From Spirochaetales bacterium (GTDB taxonomy: Bacteria; Spirochaetota; Spirochaetia; Treponematales; Treponemataceae): 32,921 nt of DNA. Under the pieces are notes generated by a model that did no database searches, had not been told where the DNA came from, and saw only the letters and a list, made by a program, of their open reading frames with translations. A program made the position numbers and the translations under genes. Below, piece by piece: positions 1 to 8,457 of this stretch. How positions within the stretch are numbered: the first letter of the stretch is position 1; each line of letters begins with the position of its first letter. The stretch is taken from contig QKDA01000047.1 in NCBI GenBank assembly GCA_003246765.1, positions 1 through 32,921 on the forward strand, given 5' to 3'.

Positions 1-40
1 GCACATCTCTATCTTCAATGGTAAACTGTTTATACGACAT
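1..40 (-). CDS. IS30-family transposase, N-terminal fragment (cut by window edge)
   Basis: An ATG on the minus strand at 38-40 is preceded by AGGAG with a 7-nt spacer. It opens a frame running off the window edge that reads MSYKQFTIEDRDV. Many IS30-family transposases begin with a similar MSYK-x-(L/F)-T-x-E-(E/D)-R stretch, so I read this as the start of such a transposase. Only 13 residues are visible; no DDE residue and no confirmed insertion-sequence end can be seen. The identification is suggestive only. If right, an insertion sequence bounds or lies inside the left block. Confidence 0.45.
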   Translation of the reverse strand, partial: MSYKQFTIEDRDV

Positions 41-102
41 CGAGTGACTCCTGTTGGTCTGTAGTTGTGGTAACCACATTCTATCAGAATCCTCGATGTC
101 GT
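34..102. repeat. Inverted repeat, 11-bp arms, around the transposase 5' region
   Basis: ACGACATCGAG at 34-44 is repeated in perfect inverted orientation at 92-102. Between the arms lies a smaller palindrome, TGTGGTAACCACA, at 66-78. The left arm overlaps the ATG of the putative IS30-type transposase, so the repeat could be a transposase-binding or autoregulatory site. It is not clearly a terminal inverted repeat of an element. Confidence 0.6.
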
Positions 103-186
103 GCTTCTACCTAATTTTTTCGCACTTCAGATTTGAACTGGCGATATAAAACAAACGGATTGTTGGTGTTATTTTGTGGAGCGAAA

Positions 187-888
187 ATGATGGGACGCCC
201 GATATTGATCGTGGAAGATGACGAGTCTATTGCTGAAGGCTTGGCCTACCAGTTACGAAGTGAGCTTTTTGAGGTATTTGTTGCTTCAACCGCCAAGGAA
301 GCCATGAATTATGTAATGAGGCATGACCCCCAGTTAATCCTGCTCGATCTCCGATTACCGGATGGTGACGGTTTTAATCTCTGTCGTTCGTTTCGGGGGG
401 CGGGAAAAACAATGCCCATACTCATCCTCTCGGCTCTGGACAATGAGTCTGATCGTGTTCTTGGTCTGGAACTGGGCGCAGATGATTATATAACCAAGCC
501 CTATAAACTGAGGGAAGTCGTGGCTCGTATTCGAAGCGCTTTGCGTCGAGCCTATGGATCCTTAGCGGAATCGAACCATGACAGATCTATCGTATTTGGT
601 CGTGTGCGTATCGATGTTGATGCGGTTCGTATTTTCAGGGATGGGCTTCCGGTAGTGGTGACTCCGGCGGAATTCCGGATCGCATTATTGCTGGCCTCAA
701 ATCCGGGAAAAGTTTTTTCGCGTTCGCGCCTGGTGGAGGAGATATATGGAGAGAGCCGTTTTGTGACCGATCGCAGCATAGACGTCCACGTTCACCATTT
801 GCGGACCAAAATAGAGGATGACCCGAGAAAACCGCAATGGTTTACCACCGTACAGGGATTTGGCTATGTCTTTGGCGGTATACATTGA
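187..888 (+). CDS. OmpR-family DNA-binding response regulator
   Basis: This 233-residue protein has an N-terminal receiver domain and a C-terminal OmpR/PhoB winged helix. The receiver shows the acidic pair in ILIVEDDES, the phospho-acceptor Asp in LILLDLRLPDGDG, and the conserved Lys in DDYITKPY. The winged helix ends with DVHVHHLRTKIEDDP and a GFGYVF wing. I start it at the ATG at 187, which follows GGAG by 5 nt; a second ATG at 190 is equally possible. The stop overlaps the start chosen for the sensor kinase, so the two form an operon and probably a cognate pair. Its position upstream of the SPFH and metal genes suggests it senses envelope or metal stress, but no target site is identified. 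Confidence 0.93.
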   Translation: MMGRPILIVEDDESIAEGLAYQLRSELFEVFVASTAKEAMNYVMRHDPQLILLDLRLPDGDGFNLCRSFRGAGKTMPILILSALDNESDRVLGLELGADDYITKPYKLREVVARIRSALRRAYGSLAESNHDRSIVFGRVRIDVDAVRIFRDGLPVVVTPAEFRIALLLASNPGKVFSRSRLVEEIYGESRFVTDRSIDVHVHHLRTKIEDDPRKPQWFTTVQGFGYVFGGIH

Positions 889-2507
889 AATTTCGAGGGA
901 TGCGTCTCAAGTACAGTTTGTTTATCTACAACACAGGACTGACTCTTTTCGCGTTATTGGTAAGCGGAACCCTTTTGCTCGCTTTGGAAGTGAATTATAC
1001 CAAGTCTCATGAACGGGAGCAGCTTCTTATCTATGCCCGGAGCCTGGCAGAACAGATTGCCCCATTTATGTTGCCGGAATTACAGTACGAACAAGTTAGT
1101 GCCGTGGTTGGAATGTATGCCGAATTGGGAGATTTTCAAGCCAGGGTCTATGACAATGAAAGGATTCTCATTGCTCAGTCTACGAACGTTGACATACAGG
1201 GAAGGCCCACAGTTGGCACGGTTCACCCGCGTCCATCAGGTCAAGCCAACGCGGGTTTCCGTGCGATCTCAGATGGTTCGAACGCCGTATGGCACATTAC
1301 GCGACGAACGGATACTAACTTGAGCGCTTTGGATATTCGATATGTTTGTAACCTCCCCATACAAGAAGCCCCCCCAGAGATGCGATCCGCGCAAATAGAA
1401 ACAGGAACCGATAATACCCGGCCGTATGGAGTGAGGACTTTTATTAAGGATCAGCGTTCGGTCATAGCTGAGATCGAAAGTTCTGATCGCGTCGTTGGAT
1501 ATATTGAGCTATTACACCTCAACGACCATGTAATCAGCGCAATGCGTTTCCTGCCGACCGCCATACTGCTTGCCGCAAGCATCTCATTAGCTCTTTCACT
1601 GGCTTTTGGTTCCTTGGCAGGAAGAGGCATGACTAAATCATTGACCGACCTTGGTAGGCAGACCGCACTGATTGCCGCCGGTGACCTTACCGTTCGAACC
1701 CGTCCGGATATAATCCCGATCAAGGAGGCAAGGGAACTCTGCGAGGCATTCAATACGATGACGGACCGTATCAGGGAAATGATCGACGAACGCGATGCGG
1801 ACCGGCAGACTATCCGAAATTTTCTGGATGACGTAGCCCATGAAATGCGCACCCCCTTGAGCGCGATCTCGAATTATGTGGAATTGATTCAGGGCGCGGC
1901 AGCCGAAGATGAACCTGCGCGCATAAAATTCCTTTCTGAATGCGGTCGGCAAATAGACAAGCTTGAATGGCTGAATAAAAACCTATTAAGCCAAGCCCGT
2001 TTGGATTCCGGCGTGCAAAAATACAATAAAAGCCCTCACCATGCAATCGATGTATTGAAAGAGGCGGTGGAATCGCGACGAACCGAATTTGAAAAAAAAT
2101 CCATTGTTCTGGAAGAGACAATTGAACGAGAGGAATTGATCGTGTCTTGCGATCGTGAATGGTTGGTAATAGCGTTATCAAATATCTTGGACAACGCAAT
2201 AAAATTCGCCCCGAATAATTCATGCATTCATGTCGGCGTCGGAAGTAGTTCCGATCAGAAAGCGGTCGTCTTTTCGATCGCAGATCAGGGACCCGGCATC
2301 TCACCCGAGCAACTACCGTTCATCTTTGAGCGATTCTATCGAGGCTCGGTTGTTGGGGCCGGATGCGGCCTGGGATTGGCCATGACGAAAAGTATTGTCA
2401 CCCGCCACTCCGGCCATGTTCTGGTTGATTCCATTCTCGGTAAAGGGAGTACGTTCACAATAACACTGCCGAATTTACCCGAATCAAAGGATATTTCGAA
2501 ATCTTAA
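885..2507 (+). CDS. Membrane sensor histidine kinase (HAMP, HisKA, HATPase)
   Basis: This kinase has about 540 residues. An N-terminal membrane helix (SLFIYNTGLTLFALLVSGTL) is followed by an extracytoplasmic sensing region of about 180 residues, a second membrane helix, a HAMP linker, a dimerisation domain with phospho-acceptor His in DDVAHEMRTPLSAIS, and an ATPase domain with an N box (NILDNAIKFAPNN), G1 box (DQGPGISPEQ), F box (FIFERFYRG) and G2 box (GCGLGLAMTKSIV). The start is uncertain. A TTG at 885 overlaps the regulator's TGA by 4 nt and suits translational coupling; ATG at 900 and ATG at 837 are alternatives. No recognised ligand-binding domain or metal motif is evident in the sensing region. 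Confidence 0.92.
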   Translation: MKFRGMRLKYSLFIYNTGLTLFALLVSGTLLLALEVNYTKSHEREQLLIYARSLAEQIAPFMLPELQYEQVSAVVGMYAELGDFQARVYDNERILIAQSTNVDIQGRPTVGTVHPRPSGQANAGFRAISDGSNAVWHITRRTDTNLSALDIRYVCNLPIQEAPPEMRSAQIETGTDNTRPYGVRTFIKDQRSVIAEIESSDRVVGYIELLHLNDHVISAMRFLPTAILLAASISLALSLAFGSLAGRGMTKSLTDLGRQTALIAAGDLTVRTRPDIIPIKEARELCEAFNTMTDRIREMIDERDADRQTIRNFLDDVAHEMRTPLSAISNYVELIQGAAAEDEPARIKFLSECGRQIDKLEWLNKNLLSQARLDSGVQKYNKSPHHAIDVLKEAVESRRTEFEKKSIVLEETIEREELIVSCDREWLVIALSNILDNAIKFAPNNSCIHVGVGSSSDQKAVVFSIADQGPGISPEQLPFIFERFYRGSVVGAGCGLGLAMTKSIVTRHSGHVLVDSILGKGSTFTITLPNLPESKDISKS

Positions 2508-2617
2508 CATTACCATAATAGTTCTATAAAGCTCCCCGGGTAGTAAACATAGTATTCGTGCCGCATCGATAACGAGATGGTGTACGAGGCTAATATATCA
2601 TCTACCAGGGAGAGACC

Positions 2618-4165
2618 ATGAATAATCGTTTAAAAACGCTGGATCGACGTGAATTGGCCATTTTGATCACCATCGGGGCTAATTTGGCCTTGGTCGGGCT
2701 CAAATACGGGCTGTTCGCGCTTTCCGGCAGCATGGCTTTGAAAGCCAGCGCATGGCATTCATTCGGAGACGTATTTTCTTCACTGCTCGTTTTTTCGGGC
2801 TTTCTGATCAACAGGATTTTAACCGGGAAACGGGAGAAGTATTCGGTAATAATCGAAAATATCATCGCTTTGACCATGTCCGTATTGATCTTTTATATGG
2901 CAGTGGACATTTATCGGGAATCCATGTCGACAGCTGGCACGGTATCACTCACATACCTTTGGCCTGTTACCGCGGCATCGTTTCTGACCATCGGAATTAC
3001 CTATTTTACCGCGAAGTATAAGGAATTTGTCGGACATTCAACGGAGTCCCTTAGTTTGATCGCCAGCGGTTATCATTCACGCCTGGATCTGTACTCGTCC
3101 TTATTGGTTCTCATCAGTTTGATTTCCTCGGCTTTGGGCATGGCTGCTTTGGATCGGTTTGCGGCCATGATCATCTGTCTGTTTATTGTTATTTCTGGCT
3201 GGGAAATTGCCATTCCGGTGCTAGCTTCCCTGAAATCCGCATTGCGCAAGACCCCGTTAGGAGAAAAACTACCACAAAAGGGGATGACTACCAGAGCTAT
3301 GGTAATGATCGGCATCGGCGCATTTATGGTTATGTCACTTCTGTCGGGCTTTGTAGTAATCCAACCCGATGAAAGGGGCATTGTGACGCGCTTTAGCAAG
3401 GTGGATCGAGAACTTAGCCCTGGACTTCGATATCGAATTCCCTATATTGAGAGTATTCGCGTCGTTTCTACCGGCGAGGTCAGAAGGATAAATACCGGTA
3501 ACAGACTTGTCCTGACCGGTGATACGAACTTGCTTAATGTGGAAATGAGCGTTCAGTACCGGATAAAGAACCCGGTAAAGTTCTTGTATGGGAATGCTTT
3601 GCCCGCAAAGATGGTTGCCGGTAGCGCGGAAACCGCATTGTCTGCCATAACGGCAACACGCGGAGTGGATGATTTACTGGTGGGGCAACGCCTCGAGATC
3701 GCCGCTCAGGTTAAAAATGATGCGCAGGTTCTTCTGGATTCCGGTAGTACAGGCTTGGAAATTGACTCGGTATTGTTTGTCTCGGTTGCTCCGCCCGATG
3801 ACGTGGCTGAAGCCTTCCGGGATGTAGCCAGTGCCCGGGAGGACAAGAACACCTATATCAGCGAAGCGATGGTGTACCGTAATGAAGTCGTTCCCCTGGC
3901 GCGCGGCGAATCAGCCAGGAACGTCCTTGCCGCCAAAGCCGAAATGCAACGCAAGTCCGACATTTCGTCCGGAGAAGCCGATAGATTCTCTTTACGCTCC
4001 CGTGCAAACCGTCAAGGCGGGGAGGTGAATAAAAATCGCTATTTCTTCGAAGCGATGGAAAAGACGTTGCCTAAAGCCAGGAAATTCATCGTCGACCCAC
4101 GGGTTGTTTCGAACCCGACCCAGTTATGGCTTTCCCGGGAGGGAAGTCTCCCGGGACTCGAGTAA
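2618..4165 (+). CDS. CDF transporter membrane domain fused to an SPFH/HflK-type domain
   Basis: This 515-residue protein has two modules. Residues 1 to about 210 form six hydrophobic segments with the CDF metal-site signature: H47-x3-D51 in the second segment and H153-x3-D157 in the fifth, the His/Asp tetrad of Zn-type CDF exporters. The usual CDF cytoplasmic C-terminal domain is missing. In its place a seventh membrane segment (about 228-250) leads into an SPFH domain beginning VIQPDERGIVTRFSKVDRELSPGLRYRIP and continuing through HflK-like blocks (LTGDTNLLNVEMSVQYRIKNP; VAPPDDVAEAFRDVASAREDK) to a coiled region. SPFH proteins such as HflK/HflC form large membrane cages. My inference is that this one holds a metal exporter inside such a cage. 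RBS GGGAGAG precedes the ATG. The downstream SPFH genes are close and co-directional. Confidence 0.88.
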   Translation: MNNRLKTLDRRELAILITIGANLALVGLKYGLFALSGSMALKASAWHSFGDVFSSLLVFSGFLINRILTGKREKYSVIIENIIALTMSVLIFYMAVDIYRESMSTAGTVSLTYLWPVTAASFLTIGITYFTAKYKEFVGHSTESLSLIASGYHSRLDLYSSLLVLISLISSALGMAALDRFAAMIICLFIVISGWEIAIPVLASLKSALRKTPLGEKLPQKGMTTRAMVMIGIGAFMVMSLLSGFVVIQPDERGIVTRFSKVDRELSPGLRYRIPYIESIRVVSTGEVRRINTGNRLVLTGDTNLLNVEMSVQYRIKNPVKFLYGNALPAKMVAGSAETALSAITATRGVDDLLVGQRLEIAAQVKNDAQVLLDSGSTGLEIDSVLFVSVAPPDDVAEAFRDVASAREDKNTYISEAMVYRNEVVPLARGESARNVLAAKAEMQRKSDISSGEADRFSLRSRANRQGGEVNKNRYFFEAMEKTLPKARKFIVDPRVVSNPTQLWLSREGSLPGLE

Positions 4166-4218
4166 GGTATAAATCAAATTAATCAATACCGTATCGGCAT
4201 CATCATAGGAGGTGAGTT

Positions 4219-5106
4219 GTGACCGTCAAGAAAAGTTTATTTGTTGGTTTGCCCGTAATGGCGATCGTTCTTGTTACCTTGGTCTTTTTTACCGTGGATA
4301 TGACTGAATATGCAATCGTCACGCAATTCGGGGCACCTCAGCGGGTAATCATGGAACCAGGGCTTTCCGCGAAACTGCCCGATCCCGTGCAAAGCGTCAT
4401 CAAGCTAGATCGTCGTGTTCAGCTTTATGATTCCCCCGAGATTGAATACCTTACCAAGGATAAGAAAAACATCCTGGTTCAAGCCTATGCCGTCTGGACT
4501 ATCAGTGACCCCTTATTGTTTTATAAAAGCGTGAAGACCCTCGAAGGGGCCAGCGTGCGCCTGACTGATATCGTGACTTCCGATTTGGGTTCAATCCTCG
4601 GACGATACGAATTGCCGGAATTGGTCACGACGCAATCCGAGCAAACAAAATTGGATGAACTGAGCCTTGAAGCTACGAAACTCATTGCCTCAAGAGTCAG
4701 TGCCTACGGATACGTAATCTCGGATGTTCGGTTGAAGATGATTAACTTCCCTGAGGCAAACCGAAAAAGTGTCTTCCAGCGGATGCGCGCCGAACGCCAG
4801 CAGATAGCCCGTCAGCTCCGATCGGAAGGAACTGAGGAAGCGACCAAAATTCGCGCGGCGGCAGATGCCGAAAGGACGACGATTCTGTCGGCATCCATGC
4901 GCGATGCAGAAGCAATCCGAGGGGAAGGCGAAGCTAAGGCCATCCGTATCTATGCGGCCGCATACGGTAAAGACCCGCAGTTCTATAAGTTTTTGCGTTC
5001 GCTTGAAGCGTATGACAAAGTAATCACCGAAGGAACGACCCTCATCCTGCCGTCCAATTCCGAGTTGTTCAAGTACTTGAATCCGGATGCAAACGCATTG
5101 CGTTGA
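4219..5106 (+). CDS. hflC: HflC-like SPFH-domain membrane protein
   Basis: This 295-residue protein has an N-terminal membrane segment at about residues 7-27, then an SPFH domain (EYAIVTQFGAPQRVIMEPGL; PEIEYLTKDKKNILVQAYAVW) and an Ala/Glu/Arg-rich helical region typical of HflC (MRAERQQIARQLRSEG; AIRGEGEAKAIRIYAAAYG; PQFYKFLRSLEAYD). HflC assembles with HflK around FtsH in known bacteria, with most of the cage outside the cytoplasmic membrane. The start is GTG at 4219 after a strong GGAGGTGA. It lies 53 bp after the CDF-SPFH gene and 26 bp before the second HflK-like gene. No ftsH lies nearby, so the caged partner may be the fused CDF domain rather than the protease. Confidence 0.9.
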   Translation: MTVKKSLFVGLPVMAIVLVTLVFFTVDMTEYAIVTQFGAPQRVIMEPGLSAKLPDPVQSVIKLDRRVQLYDSPEIEYLTKDKKNILVQAYAVWTISDPLLFYKSVKTLEGASVRLTDIVTSDLGSILGRYELPELVTTQSEQTKLDELSLEATKLIASRVSAYGYVISDVRLKMINFPEANRKSVFQRMRAERQQIARQLRSEGTEEATKIRAAADAERTTILSASMRDAEAIRGEGEAKAIRIYAAAYGKDPQFYKFLRSLEAYDKVITEGTTLILPSNSELFKYLNPDANALR

Positions 5107-5132
5107 TCTAGTTATCCAGAGGAGGAAGTCCT

Positions 5133-6293
5133 ATGTCTGATAAAGTGCCAGGAAATGAACCAGATGGAAATCAAGCGCCCCGTGGTACGGAGAGACCGTC
5201 GATCGCGTTATCGCTAGTCTGGATTTGGGATCGTATTAAAGTCATTTATAGCCGCGTCGTCCGGCTATTTACGGCTGAAAGAAATACCGTTTTACAAGAT
5301 ATCAAGCAGGCGTTCAAGCACCTTAATCCTATGCGGATATCATATGGGATCGTCCTTGGAGCATGTATCTTATATGCGGTATCGGGGATATACACCGTTC
5401 AACCAGGCGAAAACGCGGTAGTGGTAACCCTTGGCGCCATCTCCGAGGCCGCGGTTCCCGAAGGTATACACTACCGCTTACCCTGGCCCTTTGCCAGGGT
5501 GAGCAAAGTCAACGTTTCGGAAGTTCGCCGGGAGATTGTCGGGCTTGAACAAGCCGAACCGGATCATCCCGAGCATCCCGAAGGTCTGGATCGAATACAA
5601 GTCTTGAGCGGCGACACGAATATCATCGATTACGTAGCGATTGTGCAATATAAAGTGAAGGATCCGACTAAGTATCTGTTTTCGGTAAACGTCGCTCCGT
5701 ACCGGCTTATTCGCAACGCAATCCGGACTGCAATAACCAACAAAAGCGCCTTATTACCCGTCGATGACATTTTAACCACGAAACGGCAATCCATGCAGAC
5801 GGAAATCCGCAATGACATTCAGGCGTTGATGGACTCCTATGGGAGCGGGGTTTCTATCGTTACAGTTAACTTCCAGAAGGCCTACCCTCCTGATGAGGTA
5901 GCCGACGCGTTCCAGGACGTACAAAGCGCAAAAGAGGATAAAGAGAAAATGATCAATCAAGCTCTGGGTTATCAGAATAGCCTGATACCTGAAGCACGAG
6001 GTACCGCCGAACGTTCCTTGATCGAAGCGCAGGCGTACGCCCAGTCCGTGATGGATACGGCGAATGGAGCCTCCATGGGCTTTGATAAAATCCTTTCGCA
6101 GTTTCGCTCGGATCGTCTAATTTATGGCGAAGACGTCACCAGATTCCGTTTATACCTCGAGACTATGGAACGCGTGATCAAACGCGTAAATACGTATGTC
6201 GTGGAAAAGGACGGAAAGATCGATCTACGCATGGTCGACGCGATGCAGAAGATACGCATGAGCGAGTCCACTATGGGGATTGGTGAACGATGA
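5133..6293 (+). CDS. hflK: HflK-like SPFH-domain membrane protein
   Basis: This 386-residue protein starts at an ATG behind GAGGAGG. A hydrophilic N-terminal section of about 70 residues precedes one membrane segment (ISYGIVLGACILYAVSGIYTV), then the SPFH domain (VQPGENAVVVTLGAISEAAVPEGIHYRLPWPF; LSGDTNIIDYVAIVQYKVKDP) and the HflK-type block AYPPDEVADAFQDVQSAKEDK followed by a long helical region. It shares block order with the SPFH half of the fusion gene upstream, but has no CDF domain, so the operon encodes two different HflK-type subunits and one HflC-type subunit. Its end overlaps the chaperone gene start as ATGA, showing translational coupling. Confidence 0.9.
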   Translation: MSDKVPGNEPDGNQAPRGTERPSIALSLVWIWDRIKVIYSRVVRLFTAERNTVLQDIKQAFKHLNPMRISYGIVLGACILYAVSGIYTVQPGENAVVVTLGAISEAAVPEGIHYRLPWPFARVSKVNVSEVRREIVGLEQAEPDHPEHPEGLDRIQVLSGDTNIIDYVAIVQYKVKDPTKYLFSVNVAPYRLIRNAIRTAITNKSALLPVDDILTTKRQSMQTEIRNDIQALMDSYGSGVSIVTVNFQKAYPPDEVADAFQDVQSAKEDKEKMINQALGYQNSLIPEARGTAERSLIEAQAYAQSVMDTANGASMGFDKILSQFRSDRLIYGEDVTRFRLYLETMERVIKRVNTYVVEKDGKIDLRMVDAMQKIRMSESTMGIGER

Positions 6294-8278
6294 GTATCGA
6301 AGATATGAATTCCACGACTGATTCTGTAAAAGAATCTTCCAATGCCCTCGTGCCGGTAGTTAGACAAGTATCACATAATGCTAATAAACCAAAAATCGCT
6401 AGAATGATAGCGGGAATGGTATCCCTCGTGATTTGCGTCGTTGGTTTTACAGCATATATTTTATCACGACCACCGGCCCCGAATATTGTCGCATCTATGG
6501 AAGGGGGGCAAATCACCGTTGAGGATATAAAATCCCACATTGAATTGCTATCCAGGCAAAAAATCGAATCGCTTGGCGCTATTGACTTGAAAACCTTGCT
6601 TGCTATCACCGAAGAGATGGTCTTTGATGAGCTAGCCCGGCGATGGGGAACAACGCGCAAGGTGGAAAAAGATGAGCAGATCAGTCACCAAATGGTTCAC
6701 CTGAATGATGAAATCGATCTTGATAATTGGCATGATTCCATGCATGCAAGCGGAATGGGGATCAATCAAAGCGACATTGAAGCATATTACAACGCTAATA
6801 AGGAATCATTCGCCGAACGTACATTAAGCGAATCACGTGATGAAATCGAGCGGATTCTCAAATCTCAGAGTGAGGACAACTTTGTTGGGAATTATATCGA
6901 AGGATTGAGGAATAATGCGGATATTCAACGCTATTTTGACATTCTTAAAGCCCCCGAACCGACTTCTGAAGAAATAGAGGATTTTTACAAACGAAATCTT
7001 GAATCATTCTCCTTACCAGAAATCGCATATGTGGACCAAATCCGGATCGACGCTTCCGAAAACCGGCTTCAGGCTCAAGGAGCTGCCGATCGCATACGCC
7101 AAAGGATCACCGACGGCGCGGATATCGCCAGCGCTTTGGGAGAAGATGAGAAAATCGTAGACCTTCGGGAAAACATACTCTTGACTCGTCAAGACAAGGA
7201 CGCTGATGTCGAATTCACGGACAAGGCCTTTGAATTGACACAAGGGCAGATCAGCGCTCCATTCGAGGTTGAAGGATCCATCATCTTGATCCGTATGAGA
7301 AAGAAGGAAGCGGCAAGACAAATGCAATTATCCGAGATACGTAACGAAGTGACATTGTCCGTCAGTAAAGAAAAACTAACCACATGGTTTTCGGAACGAA
7401 AAGATTCCCCCTTGTTCTACGTTAACGGCGTTCGTTTAAGCGCGGGGGAATTCTGGCAAGAATTCCAGGAAATGCCGCCAGAGTATCGAATGGCTTATAA
7501 TGGCTTTGAAGGTCGAAAGCGCGTGGCAGAACAACTTATTGACCGATACTTGGTGGTTATGGAAAACACAGGAAAAAAACAAGAGGGAAGCGAATCAGAG
7601 TTGCTGAAGGAAACTCGAACCCAGCTTATCAAACAATTGATCGACAACGAGGAGATAGATGCGAACACGAAGGTCACGGACGCGGAGATCCAGGCATTCT
7701 TTAGCAAAAATAAAAAACGTTTTACCCTCCCCCCAAAATCTCAAATACGCCAGATCAAGATAACACTGGAATCAGCGAATATGGATGTTAAACAAGCAAT
7801 GGATCTCGCGCAAATCGCATACAACAAATTGGTACCGGGATGGCCAAAAAAAGGTGCGAGTTTCGATGAGATAGCCAAGGAATATGATACCGCTACCTTG
7901 GCGGGGATACCCGGCGCCAGTGAACCCCGCTGGGTTGGCGAGGGAACCAATCACGATAGGGAGCGCCGCGATCATGACCTACATATGAGGGTAAATAAAC
8001 TGGGAGTTGGAGAGATCGGAAAGCCTTTTGTCTCCGGGGACGGAGTGTATATCGTCCAAGTTCTTGATCGCGCGAAGCCCATTCCACTGTCTTTAGCTGA
8101 TACGAAAGTATTTATCGAAGAAGAGATTGGAGCCCTTAAGCATGAAAAGAGCATGAAGGAATTTCAGGACAAGCTATATCGGGAATACTCCGTGCGAATA
8201 TATAAGGCATCTTTATCTGGCTTACTGTCTGAACTTAATTCAGGGAAAAATATGAGCGATTCCTCTCAATTACGATGA
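6290..8278 (+). CDS. Membrane-anchored parvulin-type peptidyl-prolyl isomerase/chaperone (SurA/PpiD-like)
   Basis: This 662-residue protein has a cytoplasmic N-terminus, one membrane anchor at about residues 36-58 (MIAGMVSLVICVVGFTAYIL) and a large extracytoplasmic part. That part has SurA-N-like helical segments and two rotamase-like regions. The first, from EIEDFYKRNLESFSLPE to FEVEGSIILIRM, looks degenerate. The second, from EIQAFFSKNKKRFTLPP to GDGVYIVQVLDRAKP, keeps the order of a parvulin fold. It starts within the hflK-like stop (ATGA overlap), so it is likely made together with the SPFH proteins. I infer that it folds or protects envelope proteins at the SPFH assembly. Whether either rotamase region is catalytic cannot be judged here. 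Confidence 0.82.
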   Translation: MSIEDMNSTTDSVKESSNALVPVVRQVSHNANKPKIARMIAGMVSLVICVVGFTAYILSRPPAPNIVASMEGGQITVEDIKSHIELLSRQKIESLGAIDLKTLLAITEEMVFDELARRWGTTRKVEKDEQISHQMVHLNDEIDLDNWHDSMHASGMGINQSDIEAYYNANKESFAERTLSESRDEIERILKSQSEDNFVGNYIEGLRNNADIQRYFDILKAPEPTSEEIEDFYKRNLESFSLPEIAYVDQIRIDASENRLQAQGAADRIRQRITDGADIASALGEDEKIVDLRENILLTRQDKDADVEFTDKAFELTQGQISAPFEVEGSIILIRMRKKEAARQMQLSEIRNEVTLSVSKEKLTTWFSERKDSPLFYVNGVRLSAGEFWQEFQEMPPEYRMAYNGFEGRKRVAEQLIDRYLVVMENTGKKQEGSESELLKETRTQLIKQLIDNEEIDANTKVTDAEIQAFFSKNKKRFTLPPKSQIRQIKITLESANMDVKQAMDLAQIAYNKLVPGWPKKGASFDEIAKEYDTATLAGIPGASEPRWVGEGTNHDRERRDHDLHMRVNKLGVGEIGKPFVSGDGVYIVQVLDRAKPIPLSLADTKVFIEEEIGALKHEKSMKEFQDKLYREYSVRIYKASLSGLLSELNSGKNMSDSSQLR

Positions 8279-8382
8279 CTATTGTCTGAGGATTGGGTAA
8301 TGGATATGTATCATCGTTTGCCGCCTTTCGTGCAAAGAAGTCGTTGACCTCGGCAATCTAGATAATAGTCTCCTTAATTGAC

Positions 8383-8444
8383 TTGACAGTTCATATCTCA
8401 GAGGCTATTTTAATGATTAAGCAAACGTTTAATCGTTAAAATAG
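8383..8444 (+). promoter_or_regulatory. Promoter with 40-bp metal-repressor operator
   Basis: A sigma70-type -35 TTGACA at 8383-8388 and a -10 TATTTT at 8406-8411 are separated by 17 nt. Overlapping the -10 and running into the transcript is an inverted repeat with 17-nt arms at 8405-8421 and 8428-8444 (left arm CTATTTTAATGATTAAG), with one internal and one terminal mismatch and a 6-nt spacer. The placement is that of an ArsR/SmtB-family operator blocking RNA polymerase. The gene immediately downstream encodes such a repressor. Confidence 0.85.
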
Positions 8445-8457
8445 TCAGGAGGTTAGA

